From Christiangramia fulva (GTDB lineage: Bacteria; Bacteroidota; Bacteroidia; Flavobacteriales; Flavobacteriaceae), in assembly GCF_003024155.1 (NCBI RefSeq), contig NZ_CP028136.1:496001-560000 (forward strand): 64,000 nucleotides of DNA, given 5' to 3'. Made by a program: the position numbers and the translations under genes. Every line of letters starts with the position of its first letter. Position 1 is the stretch's first letter. This document shows, one piece after another, positions 44,601-54,981 of this stretch. The notes under the pieces are model-generated. The model did no database searches. It was not told the DNA's origin and saw nothing but the letters and a program-made list of their open reading frames with translations.

Positions 44601-46073
44601 TCAGAATTGTATTTTTAATCAGGATTCACAGGAATGTTAGGGAATTACCAGCCGCCGACCCGTTGTGAATTGCTTTCAGAATTGTATTTTTAATCAGGAT
44701 TCACAGGCTTATAAAAGAAAACAAACAACCTGCCTAAGTTGTGAATTGCTTTCAGAATTGTATTTTTAATCAGGATTCACAGGTGTCTATTCATAAGGCT
44801 ATCTGTTTTGGTGTTGTGAATTGCTTTCAGAATTGTATTTTTAATCAGGATTCACAGGTCTGAAAATGGCATTGAGGAAAAGATTTATGTTGTGAATTGC
44901 TTTCAGAATTGTATTTTTAATCAGGATTCACAGGAAAAGAGTTTGCAGTAATGCTAGTTGTTGTGTTGTGAATTGCTTTCAGAATTGTATTTTTAATCAG
45001 GATTCACAGGATTTTTTCAATACTATTTCGAGCTGCTGCCGTTGTGAATTGCTTTCAGAATTGTATTTTTAATCAGGATTCACAGGTTTAGAAAAAGACG
45101 GGACAACCGTTTTTGAGTTGTGAATTGCTTTCAGAATTGTATTTTTAATCAGGATTCACAGGTTAGTAAATTTTTGGCCGAAGTAGAAACCTGTTGTGAA
45201 TTGCTTTCAGAATTGTATTTTTAATCAGGATTCACAGGCACGGGAAGCCTTATACTCGGTATATTCCAGTTGTGAATTGCTTTCAGAATTGTATTTTTAA
45301 TCAGGATTCACAGGCTTCATACATGATGATCTTGTTCAAACCTAGTTGTGAATTGCTTTCAGAATTGTATTTTTAATCAGGATTCACAGGAAAAGTAAAG
45401 TATAGGGTTCAAAAGCCTCAGTTGTGAATTGCTTTCAGAATTGTATTTTTAATCAGGATTCACAGGGAGAAAAAGATGGTGCTGGAAGGCCTTTCCGTTG
45501 TGAATTGCTTTCAGAATTGTATTTTTAATCAGGATTCACAGGTAACAGGTTTGAGCTTATCCCAGAAAAGGAGTTGTGAATTGCTTTCAGAATTGTATTT
45601 TTAATCAGGATTCACAGGAGAACGGGCGCGAACTATGAACGCCGGAAAGTTGTGAATTGCTTTCAGAATTGTATTTTTAATCAGGATTCACAGGTATGAT
45701 TCCCGCCCCCGGCCCAGATTATAGTTGTGAATTGCTTTCAGAATTGTATTTTTAATCAGGATTCACAGGCGGAAACTGGAAATAAATGACTTCCAGAAAG
45801 TTGTGAATTGCTTTCAGAATTGTATTTTTAATCAGGATTCACAGGTTACTATGGAAGCGACTACACCCATAATTAGTTGTGAATTGCTTTCAGAATTGTA
45901 TTTTTAATCAGGATTCACAGGTAAAAAAGAATTAAAGATGAATAGAGAAATGTTGTGAATTGCTTTCAGAATTGTATTTTTAATCAGGATTCACAGGAAT
46001 TCCCGAAGATGCTATTAATGTAATTAAGTTGTGAATTGCTTTCAGAATTGTATTTTTAATCAGGATTCACAGG
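41629..46073 (+). CRISPR. Type II-C CRISPR array: 59 repeats, 58 spacers
   Basis: The repeat is 46 bp, begins GTTGTGAATTGC and ends ATCAGGATTCACAGG. I counted 59 copies by position; all those read, including the first (41629) and last (46028), are identical. Spacers are 30 bp except nine of 29 bp (before the repeats at 42844, 42919, 43146, 43297, 43372, 44283, 44662, 44813 and 45724). The tracrRNA anti-repeat fixes crRNA sense as the + strand, that is spacer followed by GTTGTG. cas2 starts its 3' end 108 bases to the right. The repeat contains a TTG-N19-TATTTTTA promoter-like pattern. The lack of any decayed terminal repeat inside the array suggests it is active or recently expanded. Confidence 0.98.
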
Positions 46074-46181
46074 GTACCCGGCGTAAACGTCTGGTATCCT
46101 GATTTTTAACCTGTATGTTAGGATTTTAAAATGAAATGGTAAAAGTAGGTTTTGATTTGGCCCGAGCCGTCTTTTATGATT
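46074..46181. other. cas-proximal flank of the CRISPR array
   Basis: These 108 bases separate the last repeat from the cas2 stop and may be a leader. No further repeat is present. ATCCTGATTTTTA (46103-46115) is an inverted echo of the repeat segment TAATCAGGAT. The sequence is AT-rich towards cas2. Whether new spacers enter here or at the left end cannot be decided from sequence. Confidence 0.35.
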
Positions 46182-47455
<1,274 letters not shown>

Positions 47456-47466
47456 AATTTTAAACT

Positions 47467-50400
47467 TTAGTATTCTCTTACCTGAACAATATCGCCTAAA
47501 TGATTTAATCTTACTTTGATAATTCCTTCTATACCAGATAATCCTGTTCTTATCCAAGTCACATCTTTTAATTCTTTTTTTAGCTCCACATTTGTCTCAA
47601 GGTGATGTCTAAAGAAATAATCCCGGATAGTAAATTTCTGTACCCTGAATAAATGCCTGCTTATTTCAGTTTTATTATTGGGATCCATTAGATCAATTTC
47701 ATCAGGATTGAAGTCTTCTGAAGGAAAAACAAACATTTCATTCTGCTTCATCGTAAACAAAAATTTCCATCCTTTTGGATGTTCCTTTTGGATAATAGGA
47801 AGGCTCTGGTTTTTGCGAATTACCGCTTCATAGAATGACACAACTTCTTCCTGCAGATTTCCCTTTTCATCCTGATAAATGGCCACATGATGATTATTTC
47901 CAGTACTTACATAATCAACCGGAATAGTATTCCCTCTATCATCTTTAATTTCATTGCCTAAATGATCTTTTGCATTGTGTAATGCCTCCGCGTTATTTAT
48001 TCCTGAAATGGTAACCCTTTTTAAAGGAATTTTCTTGCCTTCATTTAACCAGACTGGATTTTCATCAAGGTTTGAGAAGGCCTCTTTAGCCTTTCCTTCA
48101 AAGTCATCTAGTCGCTTTTGAAGAATCCTTTGTACTCCTATATCCATCACTTTATCAATTTTTATATCAGGAGTTAATTCTTTTCGAATGGTATATTGAT
48201 TCTCCAGTCGAACTGTTTTTACTTTTTCAGGTAATACAGCTCCGTTACCGTTAAGTGATATAGGATTTTTTGCTAAACTATTTTTTCCCGTAAAGGCTTT
48301 CTTAGGATCATTCTCAAATTCTGCCAAACGTTGTTGTAATGCTTCCCGATATTTTTTCTTAGCAACCGTAGAAATTTTATCCAGATCAAAACTTCCTCCT
48401 ATTTTTTCAAATTTTGTGTCATATTTTTTGGCACTCCCGTAAATAGTTTCTTTATGTAATTGTCCCCTTGGAGTAAGTTCTGTTTTGGTCCTAAAATGGC
48501 CTTTTCCTTTAACCCTGATCTTATTCTTGTTTTTAGTAACGACTTTATTTTTTGCCTTATGAGAAATCAGTATAGATTCTAAATGTCTCTTAGCCTCTTC
48601 TCGAATAGTTTCAAAAGGCTTTACAAAACGTCTTCCTCCTTCTTTGCTCCGATAAGTATACTTTTCTTTAATGCCATAAAAGGAACCATTTTTTATACTC
48701 TCCGAATTCATATTGTTTAGATATTGAATAAATGCCGGGCGGGTAAATGCAACAGTAATTGCATCCATAGCGTGATGGCGATGGTCATTCCTTTTTGTCC
48801 ATTCTGCAATACGTGTCAGTTCTTTCCCGTGACGATTTTGTATGGTATAGGTAAGCCCTAATGCTTTATATTTCTCAAAGTTCAGTTCTTTAAGAACATC
48901 AATCAATTCCCAGTCTTCCCGAAGTTTTGAGGTAATGGTTCCTGAGGTTAACGCCACATTTCTTGTGATTTCCAATAGGATTTGTGCAGATTTTCGGGCG
49001 ATATAAGCTGCATTTCCCAAGTCGCGATTTAAAAACCCTTCAGGTATTTCTTTCCTGGTCATCAGAAGCTTTTTCCGATTCATATATTTAATATCACCGG
49101 CAGCATAAACCTCTTCTACTCGCTGCTTAAAACCTTCCAGCCAACCTTTGCGTTCGCAATAGTCGTAGGCGGTTTCGTTACCTTTTTCCAGATTAACATC
49201 CCGTAGTTCAAGAGTCTTATTTGAAAAGGAATCATCAAATAATAGTGCCTGTGGAATGATATGTTCCACATCAAATTTATTGGTGAAAAGTTCTTCAGGT
49301 TTTACATATGTACCTGAATACAGCGTTTTATAACCGGTTGCTTTTAATTCTTTATACAACCTGTATTTAATTAAATCTTTACGGCTTACATAAGGGAGTC
49401 CAAATTCTTTTTTAAGTAAAGTTCTTATTGCTTCATATTCCTTAGTGACTTTACTTATTTGTTTGGTCATTTCGCTGCGCTGCTGAGCTGTCTTTTTTAA
49501 CTCACGCGCCAGTTCAATACGAATTTCATCAGGTCGTCCAAGATTTGAATCATTTAAGATTGCATTTACCACATTGATCATCTGGTTTAAAATCTTCTCA
49601 ACTACCGGATTGCGTAGGCTATTCTTTTTAAGTATTTCTAACTCCGATTTTAATTCCCGATCAGCATTCTCAGCTTTTGTAATGGAATTGGAATGATTAT
49701 ATCCGGCTTTTGAGCAGGCTTCATCATACAAAGCTCCGTCCCTTAAATGAGGAAGTATTTTCCTCATTGCCCGGACACTAAGGCTTCCGTAATCTTTTTG
49801 AAAAGTTATTGAAGCCAGTAAACGAGCCTGGGCTTCCTGAAATCCAAATTTTTCCTGAAGCTTTTTTAATAAAGAATCTGTACCGGTTAGAGATTTATCA
49901 TCTTCATAAGAATAGAGCAAATGCCAAAGTTCATAAGATGTCTGTTTAACAAAATCGTTTCCGCTCAGTTCACTATTAAAATCCAAAAGATGCTCATCAA
50001 TTCCGATAGTTTTAAAACAGGCTTTTATATTTTGAATAATTTCTGAAGAAGGCTTTTTAAAATTAAGTTCATAACCTTCAATTTTTACGATCTTTTTATA
50101 AACTTCCAATAAGGCTGCATTGGTTCGGTTGCCTTCAAGATGTTTAAAGTTAAGTTTCCAGTCTTTTGGATTATTTTCAGAATCTTTAAAAAGCCATTTT
50201 AAAAATTGCTTATCGGTCATTTTATCGACCCAGGTCAGTTCTTCAAAAAGTAAATGCTTTGTATCTTCATCCAATTCATAAACCTGCAAGTCATTATTTT
50301 TTCTGGTCACTCGAATGGCGTTGATGTTTTGCCAAATCTTAAATCTTTGAAATACAGGAGAAGATTTGGGAGCCACACGCGGCCCGACCAGTTTTTTCTT

Positions 50401-51573
50401 CATTTCTCCATCAATTTTGACTATACGTTCCACTCCTTCAAATTCGCAAATATTAATTAGACCTTTTTGAGATTTTAAACGGCGTTGGAAAAAAATGGTT
50501 ATGTCCCGTAATTCTTGACGTACTTTTTCAGTTAATTCGGGATTATGCTTGGCCTGTTCTTTCCAGATAGCATCAAATTCATCCATATAATCCTGGCGAT
50601 AGAATACCAGATTTTTTAAAGAAGCGTGCGGGTTTTCTTTAAGTTGATGATATAAATATTGTCCAACGGTAAGATCATTAAAGAAGAGTTCCTTACTGCG
50701 GTCACTTATCGCACCAAGGTAGCCGCTGGACTGATTGATTTGGTTATTAATTTCAGTGAGAATAAATGCTATTTCTGTAATGTCGATTTGTTCTGAAACG
50801 GCTTTAGTTCGCCATTCGTAATGCTGAAGCTTTTTATCAGATCCGTTATTTTCAGCTCTTGCAATTCCCAGGACCTTTTCAAAATAATTTGAAGTAGCAT
50901 TTTTATTTTTTCCTTTTATTTCTTCCTTGTGTTTATCTGTTAAAATTTCATTATAAAACTGTTTTTGAAATTTCCAGATTTTGTCAAACTCATCCTGTAG
51001 GTCTGAACGATAATAATCAGGTAAAATCTTTTTGCCTTCTTTTAAAAGCAGAAAAGAATATTGTCCTGGAGTTAAGTTTTGATGATAAAGTGTTTTGGCA
51101 ACCGCCATTCCATCAATTAACTGCCCTTCTTCTTCATTGTTAGCTTTTCTACTGCTTTTGTATCCTCTTTTTTTGTTTATCATTAATAGGACACGGGCAA
51201 AGTCTTCTTTAGAAATTTTTTCTTTCGGAGCTTTTGCCCTGGCTTCGTAGGTCGAAAAAGTAGAATTATTTTCTGTTTCGGCAAGGGGCGTATCTTCTGT
51301 GATGAAATTGATCCTCTTTAATATTTCGATAACGGCTGCTCGACGCATTTTATACCGGTGAAGGTTTCTGCGCATTCCTCTTTTTAAGGTACGATCGGCA
51401 TTAATGGTAATGCTTTGTCCTTTTTCGAAGCTTTGTTGTTCATCTGTAGAAAGTGGAACGACACGAACGCCAGTTTTAATAATTGAAGATTTCTCTTGAT
51501 CGTTTTCAGCCTCATTGATTAACGCCCATCCTATGGAGGTGGTTCCAAGGTCCAAACCTAAAATTCTTTTCAT
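47467..51573 (-). CDS. cas9: CRISPR effector nuclease Cas9 (type II-C, 1368 residues)
   Basis: All catalytic parts are visible. RuvC-I is KRILGLDLGTTSIGWALI with Asp8. An Arg-rich bridge helix (GMRRNLHRYKMRRAAVIEIL) follows near ~60-85. RuvC-II is IRIELARELKKTAQQ with Glu near ~686. The HNH motif is KFDVEHIIPQALLFDD with His near ~770. RuvC-III is RNDHRHHAMDAITVAF with His and Asp near ~933. The recognition lobe fills ~90-650 and the C-terminal PAM-interacting region ends near 1368. There is no csn2 or cas4, which with cas1 and cas2 defines II-C. The length is at the long end for II-C and usual for Bacteroidota. The tracrRNA starts 27 bases upstream on the other strand. Confidence 0.97.
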   Translation of the reverse strand: MKRILGLDLGTTSIGWALINEAENDQEKSSIIKTGVRVVPLSTDEQQSFEKGQSITINADRTLKRGMRRNLHRYKMRRAAVIEILKRINFITEDTPLAETENNSTFSTYEARAKAPKEKISKEDFARVLLMINKKRGYKSSRKANNEEEGQLIDGMAVAKTLYHQNLTPGQYSFLLLKEGKKILPDYYRSDLQDEFDKIWKFQKQFYNEILTDKHKEEIKGKNKNATSNYFEKVLGIARAENNGSDKKLQHYEWRTKAVSEQIDITEIAFILTEINNQINQSSGYLGAISDRSKELFFNDLTVGQYLYHQLKENPHASLKNLVFYRQDYMDEFDAIWKEQAKHNPELTEKVRQELRDITIFFQRRLKSQKGLINICEFEGVERIVKIDGEMKKKLVGPRVAPKSSPVFQRFKIWQNINAIRVTRKNNDLQVYELDEDTKHLLFEELTWVDKMTDKQFLKWLFKDSENNPKDWKLNFKHLEGNRTNAALLEVYKKIVKIEGYELNFKKPSSEIIQNIKACFKTIGIDEHLLDFNSELSGNDFVKQTSYELWHLLYSYEDDKSLTGTDSLLKKLQEKFGFQEAQARLLASITFQKDYGSLSVRAMRKILPHLRDGALYDEACSKAGYNHSNSITKAENADRELKSELEILKKNSLRNPVVEKILNQMINVVNAILNDSNLGRPDEIRIELARELKKTAQQRSEMTKQISKVTKEYEAIRTLLKKEFGLPYVSRKDLIKYRLYKELKATGYKTLYSGTYVKPEELFTNKFDVEHIIPQALLFDDSFSNKTLELRDVNLEKGNETAYDYCERKGWLEGFKQRVEEVYAAGDIKYMNRKKLLMTRKEIPEGFLNRDLGNAAYIARKSAQILLEITRNVALTSGTITSKLREDWELIDVLKELNFEKYKALGLTYTIQNRHGKELTRIAEWTKRNDHRHHAMDAITVAFTRPAFIQYLNNMNSESIKNGSFYGIKEKYTYRSKEGGRRFVKPFETIREEAKRHLESILISHKAKNKVVTKNKNKIRVKGKGHFRTKTELTPRGQLHKETIYGSAKKYDTKFEKIGGSFDLDKISTVAKKKYREALQQRLAEFENDPKKAFTGKNSLAKNPISLNGNGAVLPEKVKTVRLENQYTIRKELTPDIKIDKVMDIGVQRILQKRLDDFEGKAKEAFSNLDENPVWLNEGKKIPLKRVTISGINNAEALHNAKDHLGNEIKDDRGNTIPVDYVSTGNNHHVAIYQDEKGNLQEEVVSFYEAVIRKNQSLPIIQKEHPKGWKFLFTMKQNEMFVFPSEDFNPDEIDLMDPNNKTEISRHLFRVQKFTIRDYFFRHHLETNVELKKELKDVTWIRTGLSGIEGIIKVRLNHLGDIVQVREY

Positions 51574-51587
51574 TTAAAAAATTTTGT

Positions 51588-51676
51588 TATATTCGTTTTA
51601 CAATTCTGAAGCAATTCACAATAAGGATTATTCCGTTGTGAAAACATTCAAAGCGGCCTTAACGGGTCGCTTTTTT
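51588..51676 (+). ncRNA. tracrRNA with promoter-like box and terminator
   Basis: The anti-repeat lies at 51600-51622, from ACAATTCTGAAG to CAATTCACAAT. It complements the first 24 bases of the CRISPR repeat with one bulge and one G-U pair. A small GGA/TCC hairpin follows. The terminator AAAGCGGCC...GGGTCGCTTT (51650-51673) runs into TTTTTT (51671-51676). TATATTCG at 51588-51595 is one base from the Bacteroidota TAnnTTTG box and would start the RNA near 51600, just at the anti-repeat. The gene is divergent from cas9. Boundaries of the mature RNA are inferred. Confidence 0.88.
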
Positions 51677-51909
51677 CATCATCATCTTTTCGGCAATTTA
51701 AATTTTCCCCGGAGTGTAGGGCTGCAGAGGTATATACATAGATAATAAAAAAAAATCATTCTTCCTATCAAATATCCATTTAGCAACTCTAAACCGGCAG
51801 AAAATTTTAAGAAAAATAGCAATAATTAATTCTTGAGAAATTTTTTAAGTGTTTAATTGCATATGTTTATTATAGCTATCATTTACCGTTCGCAAATTTT
51901 AGACAACTT

Positions 51910-52260
51910 ATGGAACCTATCCCCTATTATTACGAATCGATCAACCGCAATGCAATTCTTGTAAAGCCCAGAAAACCTTTCTTTAAGTGGCTTAATGAAG
52001 TTTTTAAAGACGAGGCCCCTGTTACTTCGATGGAAGAAAATAATCTCTACCTGGTACGGGAAATGGCCAGTAATGAAGATGTGGAAAAATGGGTCTCCAA
52101 AAATTTCGAATCTATTTTCACCAATGAATTAAATGACTGGTGTACAAACGAAGATGAATGGCCCGCACAAAGGACTTATAAATTATTTAAAGAATGGTTC
52201 AACATCGAAATCCATTCTATGATCCTGGATTTGGAAGAGGAGCCGGTTTTAAAAGAATAA
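51910..52260 (+). CDS. Small conserved cytosolic protein of unknown function
   Basis: This 116-residue protein without signal peptide or membrane helix begins MEPIPYYYESINRNAILVKP. It contains PFFKWLNEVFKDEAPVTSME, NLYLVREMASNEDVEKWVSK and DEWPAQRTYKLFKEWFNIEI. It is rich in aromatic and acidic residues and looks like a complete small globular protein of a type widespread in Flavobacteriia; I know no function. The last ~19 codons and ~60 bases beyond the stop are repeated at 54826-54940, so this gene's end is one border of a 2.6-kb duplicated arrangement. Confidence 0.7.
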   Translation: MEPIPYYYESINRNAILVKPRKPFFKWLNEVFKDEAPVTSMEENNLYLVREMASNEDVEKWVSKNFESIFTNELNDWCTNEDEWPAQRTYKLFKEWFNIEIHSMILDLEEEPVLKE

Positions 52261-52320
52261 GGCTGAACTTTTAAGGAACAACATCATTCAAGTTTAGATT
52301 TCAATATAAAAGCTGGCAAG
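52203..52320 (+). repeat. Left copy of a ~115-bp direct repeat flanking three small genes
   Basis: 72 bases (52203-52274) are identical to 54826-54897, and the next ~45 bases (to 52320) match 54898-54939 with small differences. The copy covers the last codons of the 51910 gene, its stop and trailing sequence. Confidence 0.9.
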
Positions 52321-52365
52321 TTCTGGAAGAGGAATTGCTACAACGCTATATTTAAACCCTAAAAA

Positions 52366-52980
52366 TTATAAACGTCTCCTAAATCCTATACCTATTGATA
52401 AAACTTCCGGTTTGAAATCAGATTCTTCAAACATTTTAGTTATAGCTCTATTATAGTTAAAGAGGACCTGAATTGATGCATTAGAATTAAAATTATAATC
52501 TAATCCTACACCTGTTTTTCCCAGGATCACATATTTTTTTTCTGTAATTTCATTTTTGATGGCAAACTGGTTTATTAGTCCCAAATCTATAAAGGGACGA
52601 AAATTATTTCGGAAAAAATAGTATTTAAGACTTAACGGAATTTCTAAAAATTGAAATTTTATTTCTTCAGGTTCAGGAGGTAAGCTAAAATCACAAACCT
52701 GACAAAAATATGTTCCGGTGAAATCTCGGTTAGAATAATTGAGACCGGAATTCAATGTTATCTTATTATTTAAATATCTTTCAACCTGTAGGCCAATTTG
52801 AAAGTTGGTTTTATCATAATCTGCAAAATATCCCACATTTTCTCCAGTTTGAATTCTTTCGGAGCTGATAGTATTTTCCAAAAAAAGATCTAATCCTAAT
52901 CTTGTTTTTGTATTCGATTCTTGAGCATAATTATTGTAAAACACAAAATATAGCAGGAAAAGAAATATTAGTTTTTTCAT
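52366..52980 (-). CDS. Outer-membrane beta-barrel (porin-family) protein
   Basis: This 204-residue protein has a signal peptide (residues 1-19, ending in NYAQ) and a PorT/OmpX-like small barrel. TKTRLGLDLFLENTISSERI, NFQIGLQVERYLNNKITLNS, EEIKFQFLEIPLSLKYYFFR and GKTGVGLDYNFNSNASIQVL give the strand pattern, and it ends EVLSIGIGFRRRL. The pattern FLEIPLSLKYY is typical of outer-membrane beta-barrel proteins in Bacteroidota. It is the first of three leftward genes inside the 52203/54826 direct repeats. Confidence 0.75.
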   Translation of the reverse strand: MKKLIFLFLLYFVFYNNYAQESNTKTRLGLDLFLENTISSERIQTGENVGYFADYDKTNFQIGLQVERYLNNKITLNSGLNYSNRDFTGTYFCQVCDFSLPPEPEEIKFQFLEIPLSLKYYFFRNNFRPFIDLGLINQFAIKNEITEKKYVILGKTGVGLDYNFNSNASIQVLFNYNRAITKMFEESDFKPEVLSIGIGFRRRL

Positions 52981-53043
52981 TTTTTTAGAATTTTCCTATT
53001 TCCTATAAGATGTAGTTTTTTGCAAAAGGTTGCGTATAAATGG

Positions 53044-53180
53044 TGCTAACGGCTGCGTATAACAGACAAATTTCACGGAGTAGGGGCCAAATTTGTAGGC
53101 TTGACTGTTTTCTAATGGGTTTTTTAAAATTACAATTTTTATTCAATACCCCATTATTTGCGATGAACCGCTGGGGTGAG
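53044..53180 (-). repeat. Dispersed repeat copy D, at the end of the CPBP gene
   Basis: On + it opens GCTAACGGCTGCGTATAACA and closes GCGATGAACCGCTGGGGTGA. GGAGTAGGGGCCAAATTTGT parallels copy B. The ends are weakly inverted (AACGGCTGCG against CGATGAACCGCT). The restored stop codon of the CPBP gene (53154-53156) falls inside the element, as stop codons often do in cassette-type sites. Confidence 0.5.
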
Positions 53181-54013
53181 TAGTTTTCTACGATAATATA
53201 TAGTAATGGCAATAATGGTAATTATCATTGAAATGATAGATAATATGGAACCTTCAAATCCAAAAGCTCCTCCATTTAAGAGACTTTCATTATCAATACT
53301 AAGTTTTATTACAGAATAAGTATTCTGGCCGCTTACATTGAAACCTAAAATTGTCTGAAAAAAATTCCAGCTTAAATGAAGCGCAATTGGAAACCATAGG
53401 TTTTTGTATGTATATAGGTAATTCCTAATAATATGCCTGCTAGAAATATATTTGAAAACCCCATGAAATCAATATTCGGATTTAATGCGTGCATTAATGA
53501 GAATAAAATTGCTGATATAATTAGTGCAACATACTTGTTAAATGAGTACATAAGATTTCTTAATATATAACCTCGAAATAATATTTCTTCTGTAAGGGAT
53601 ACCAGAATAAATACAAAAAATGAAATCAAAATTTGATTAAAATCGAAATTGATATTTTGAATTTTTATTTCACCTAAAACTTCTAACAATCCGAATCCAA
53701 AAAGCATAATTATAGCTCCAATTAAAAAACCTGCCCAGAACCTTTTGAAGTTATTTTTAACTCTAAATCCAATGTCGATAAACTTTTCTTTATCTATAAA
53801 TTTTAAGAATATCCATACAATCGAACTTGTTCCCAAAAATGAAAAAAGTTGTATAATTAATCTTTGAAAGGGTGTTTTATCAATTTCTAAATCAGTATAT
53901 GAGAAACCAACTAAAGTTCCTCCAACCATTTGGAAAATTCCAACTATAAAAATATATGGAAAAATTAAAAACAGGATTCTTAACCATCCCGGGTAGGTAG
54001 ATTGTTCACTCAT
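53154..54013 (-). pseudogene. CPBP intramembrane metalloprotease gene with a one-base frameshift
   Basis: The first 213 codons (54013-53372) encode a polytopic CPBP protein with motif 1 EEILFRGYILRNLMY at ~142-156 and a later His in LMHALNPN. The frame then stops early. One extra base in the A5 run at 53401-53405 (T5 on +) restores LWFPIALHLSWNFFQTILGF and continues to a stop at 53154-53156, giving ~286 residues with the last conserved motif (HLSWNF) and a terminal helix. CPBP proteins process or protect membrane peptides (family knowledge). Decay, phase variation in the homopolymer, or a sequencing error are all possible. Confidence 0.8.
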
Positions 54014-54030
54014 AATAAAAAATTATTCAC

Positions 54031-54155
54031 TACATAATGGGCATCGCAATTGCGGGAGCAGAGACGCAGATTTGTTGCTTAACGGTTTTGTTCTTTGTGG
54101 CCCAATCTAATTCTTTTTTGAAAAACCTGGCATTTGAGATAGCATTCTTGTTGCA
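54031..54155 (-). repeat. Dispersed repeat copy E, behind the 54160 gene
   Basis: On + it includes GCATCGCAATTGCGGGAGCA, GAGACGCAGATTTGTTGCTT and a right part with CCTGGCATTTGAGATAGCAT. It begins 5 bases after the stop of the leftward gene 54160-54603 and fills the space to the next gene start. It is more diverged than copies B and C. Confidence 0.45.
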
Positions 54156-54159
54156 AATT

Positions 54160-54603
54160 TTACTGTACTGCATATTCAATAGAAATACTTTGACCAATTT
54201 CTAATTTGGGAATTAGAGCATGATAGGTAACATTGGGAGCTTCTGCAGTTTCATTTTGATTAAACGCGATTTTTAATATCAGATTTTTTGTTTGACAATT
54301 TTCAACGAGATCATAATCAATAGAATTATTGCCAGTTGTGAGTTGATATTTACCAATTATGAGATCATATTTAGAAAAATCAATTTCAGGATCACAATTC
54401 CCAAAATTAAGTGCTTCAAATTCCGTCTGGTTTCTAATAATCTTATAACCTTCTGAAATTTCTATGTCTGAATTTTTAGTATTTGTACAACCATATTCAT
54501 TTTCTAAACTGGTTATATTCAATTCTCTGTTTGTACAATTCTCACCTTCGCTACAGGCCAAAATTAAAAACGATAAAGAAATTGCTATAAGTCTAATTTT
54601 CAT
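54160..54603 (-). CDS. Small lipoprotein of unknown function
   Basis: This 147-residue protein has a lipoprotein signal (LIAISLSFLILACSEGENC, Cys at ~17) and a compact cysteine-containing body: TNRELNITSLENEYGCTNTK, then EALNFGNCDPEIDFSKYDLI and YDLVENCQTKNLILKIAFNQ. The pattern FDLIIGKYQLTTG followed by a closing beta strand recalls small Bacteroidota protease-complex or lipocalin-like lipoproteins, but I assign no family. Five or more cysteines suggest disulfides. It is the last of three leftward genes between the direct repeats and has repeat E directly at its 3' end. Confidence 0.65.
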   Translation of the reverse strand: MKIRLIAISLSFLILACSEGENCTNRELNITSLENEYGCTNTKNSDIEISEGYKIIRNQTEFEALNFGNCDPEIDFSKYDLIIGKYQLTTGNNSIDYDLVENCQTKNLILKIAFNQNETAEAPNVTYHALIPKLEIGQSISIEYAVQ

Positions 54604-54981
54604 AATTTCCTATTTTCAATAATTAATTGGATATTCCAGTAACTTTGGCAACGGTTATGGTTCGTATTCACACTTCTTACTTTTTTGAAAAAAAGAATTT
54701 CTTGTACTCCAAAAAGAATAAACAATATACTGAATAGAAAAGTAATAGTTATCATAGCAAAGGTTGAGTTCATCAACTCTTAAAATAAAAGGTAAAAAAT
54801 CCCAACACTATATAATATTGAAAAGCATCGAAATCCATTCTATGATCCTGGATTTGGAAGAGGAGCCGGTTTTAAAAGAATAAGGCTGAACTTTTAAAGA
54901 ACATCATTCCAGTTTAAATATCAAAATAAAAACTGGCAATGAATGAAACTGCATTTAAGACCATAATTTCTACCTGTCTAT
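54604..54981. other. Gap containing the right direct-repeat copy
   Basis: 54604-54825 is AT-rich with no gene. GGCAACGGTTATGGTTCG near 54647-54664 resembles half of the dispersed repeat. 54826-54940 is the right copy of the direct repeat, listed separately. The short remainder precedes the stop of the fic gene. Confidence 0.4.
54826..54940 (+). repeat. Right copy of the ~115-bp direct repeat
   Basis: 54826-54897 is identical to 52203-52274, including the last codons and stop of the 51910 gene (HSMILDLEEEPVLKE). Similarity continues with gaps to about 54940. No start or body of that gene is present here, so this is an orphan copy of a gene end. Confidence 0.9.

Noticed and set aside
41629..46073. 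Spacers matching genes in this window (self-targeting)
   Set aside because: A by-eye comparison of the spacers with the conjugative and neighbouring genes gave no clear match; it was not exhaustive, so no claim is made.
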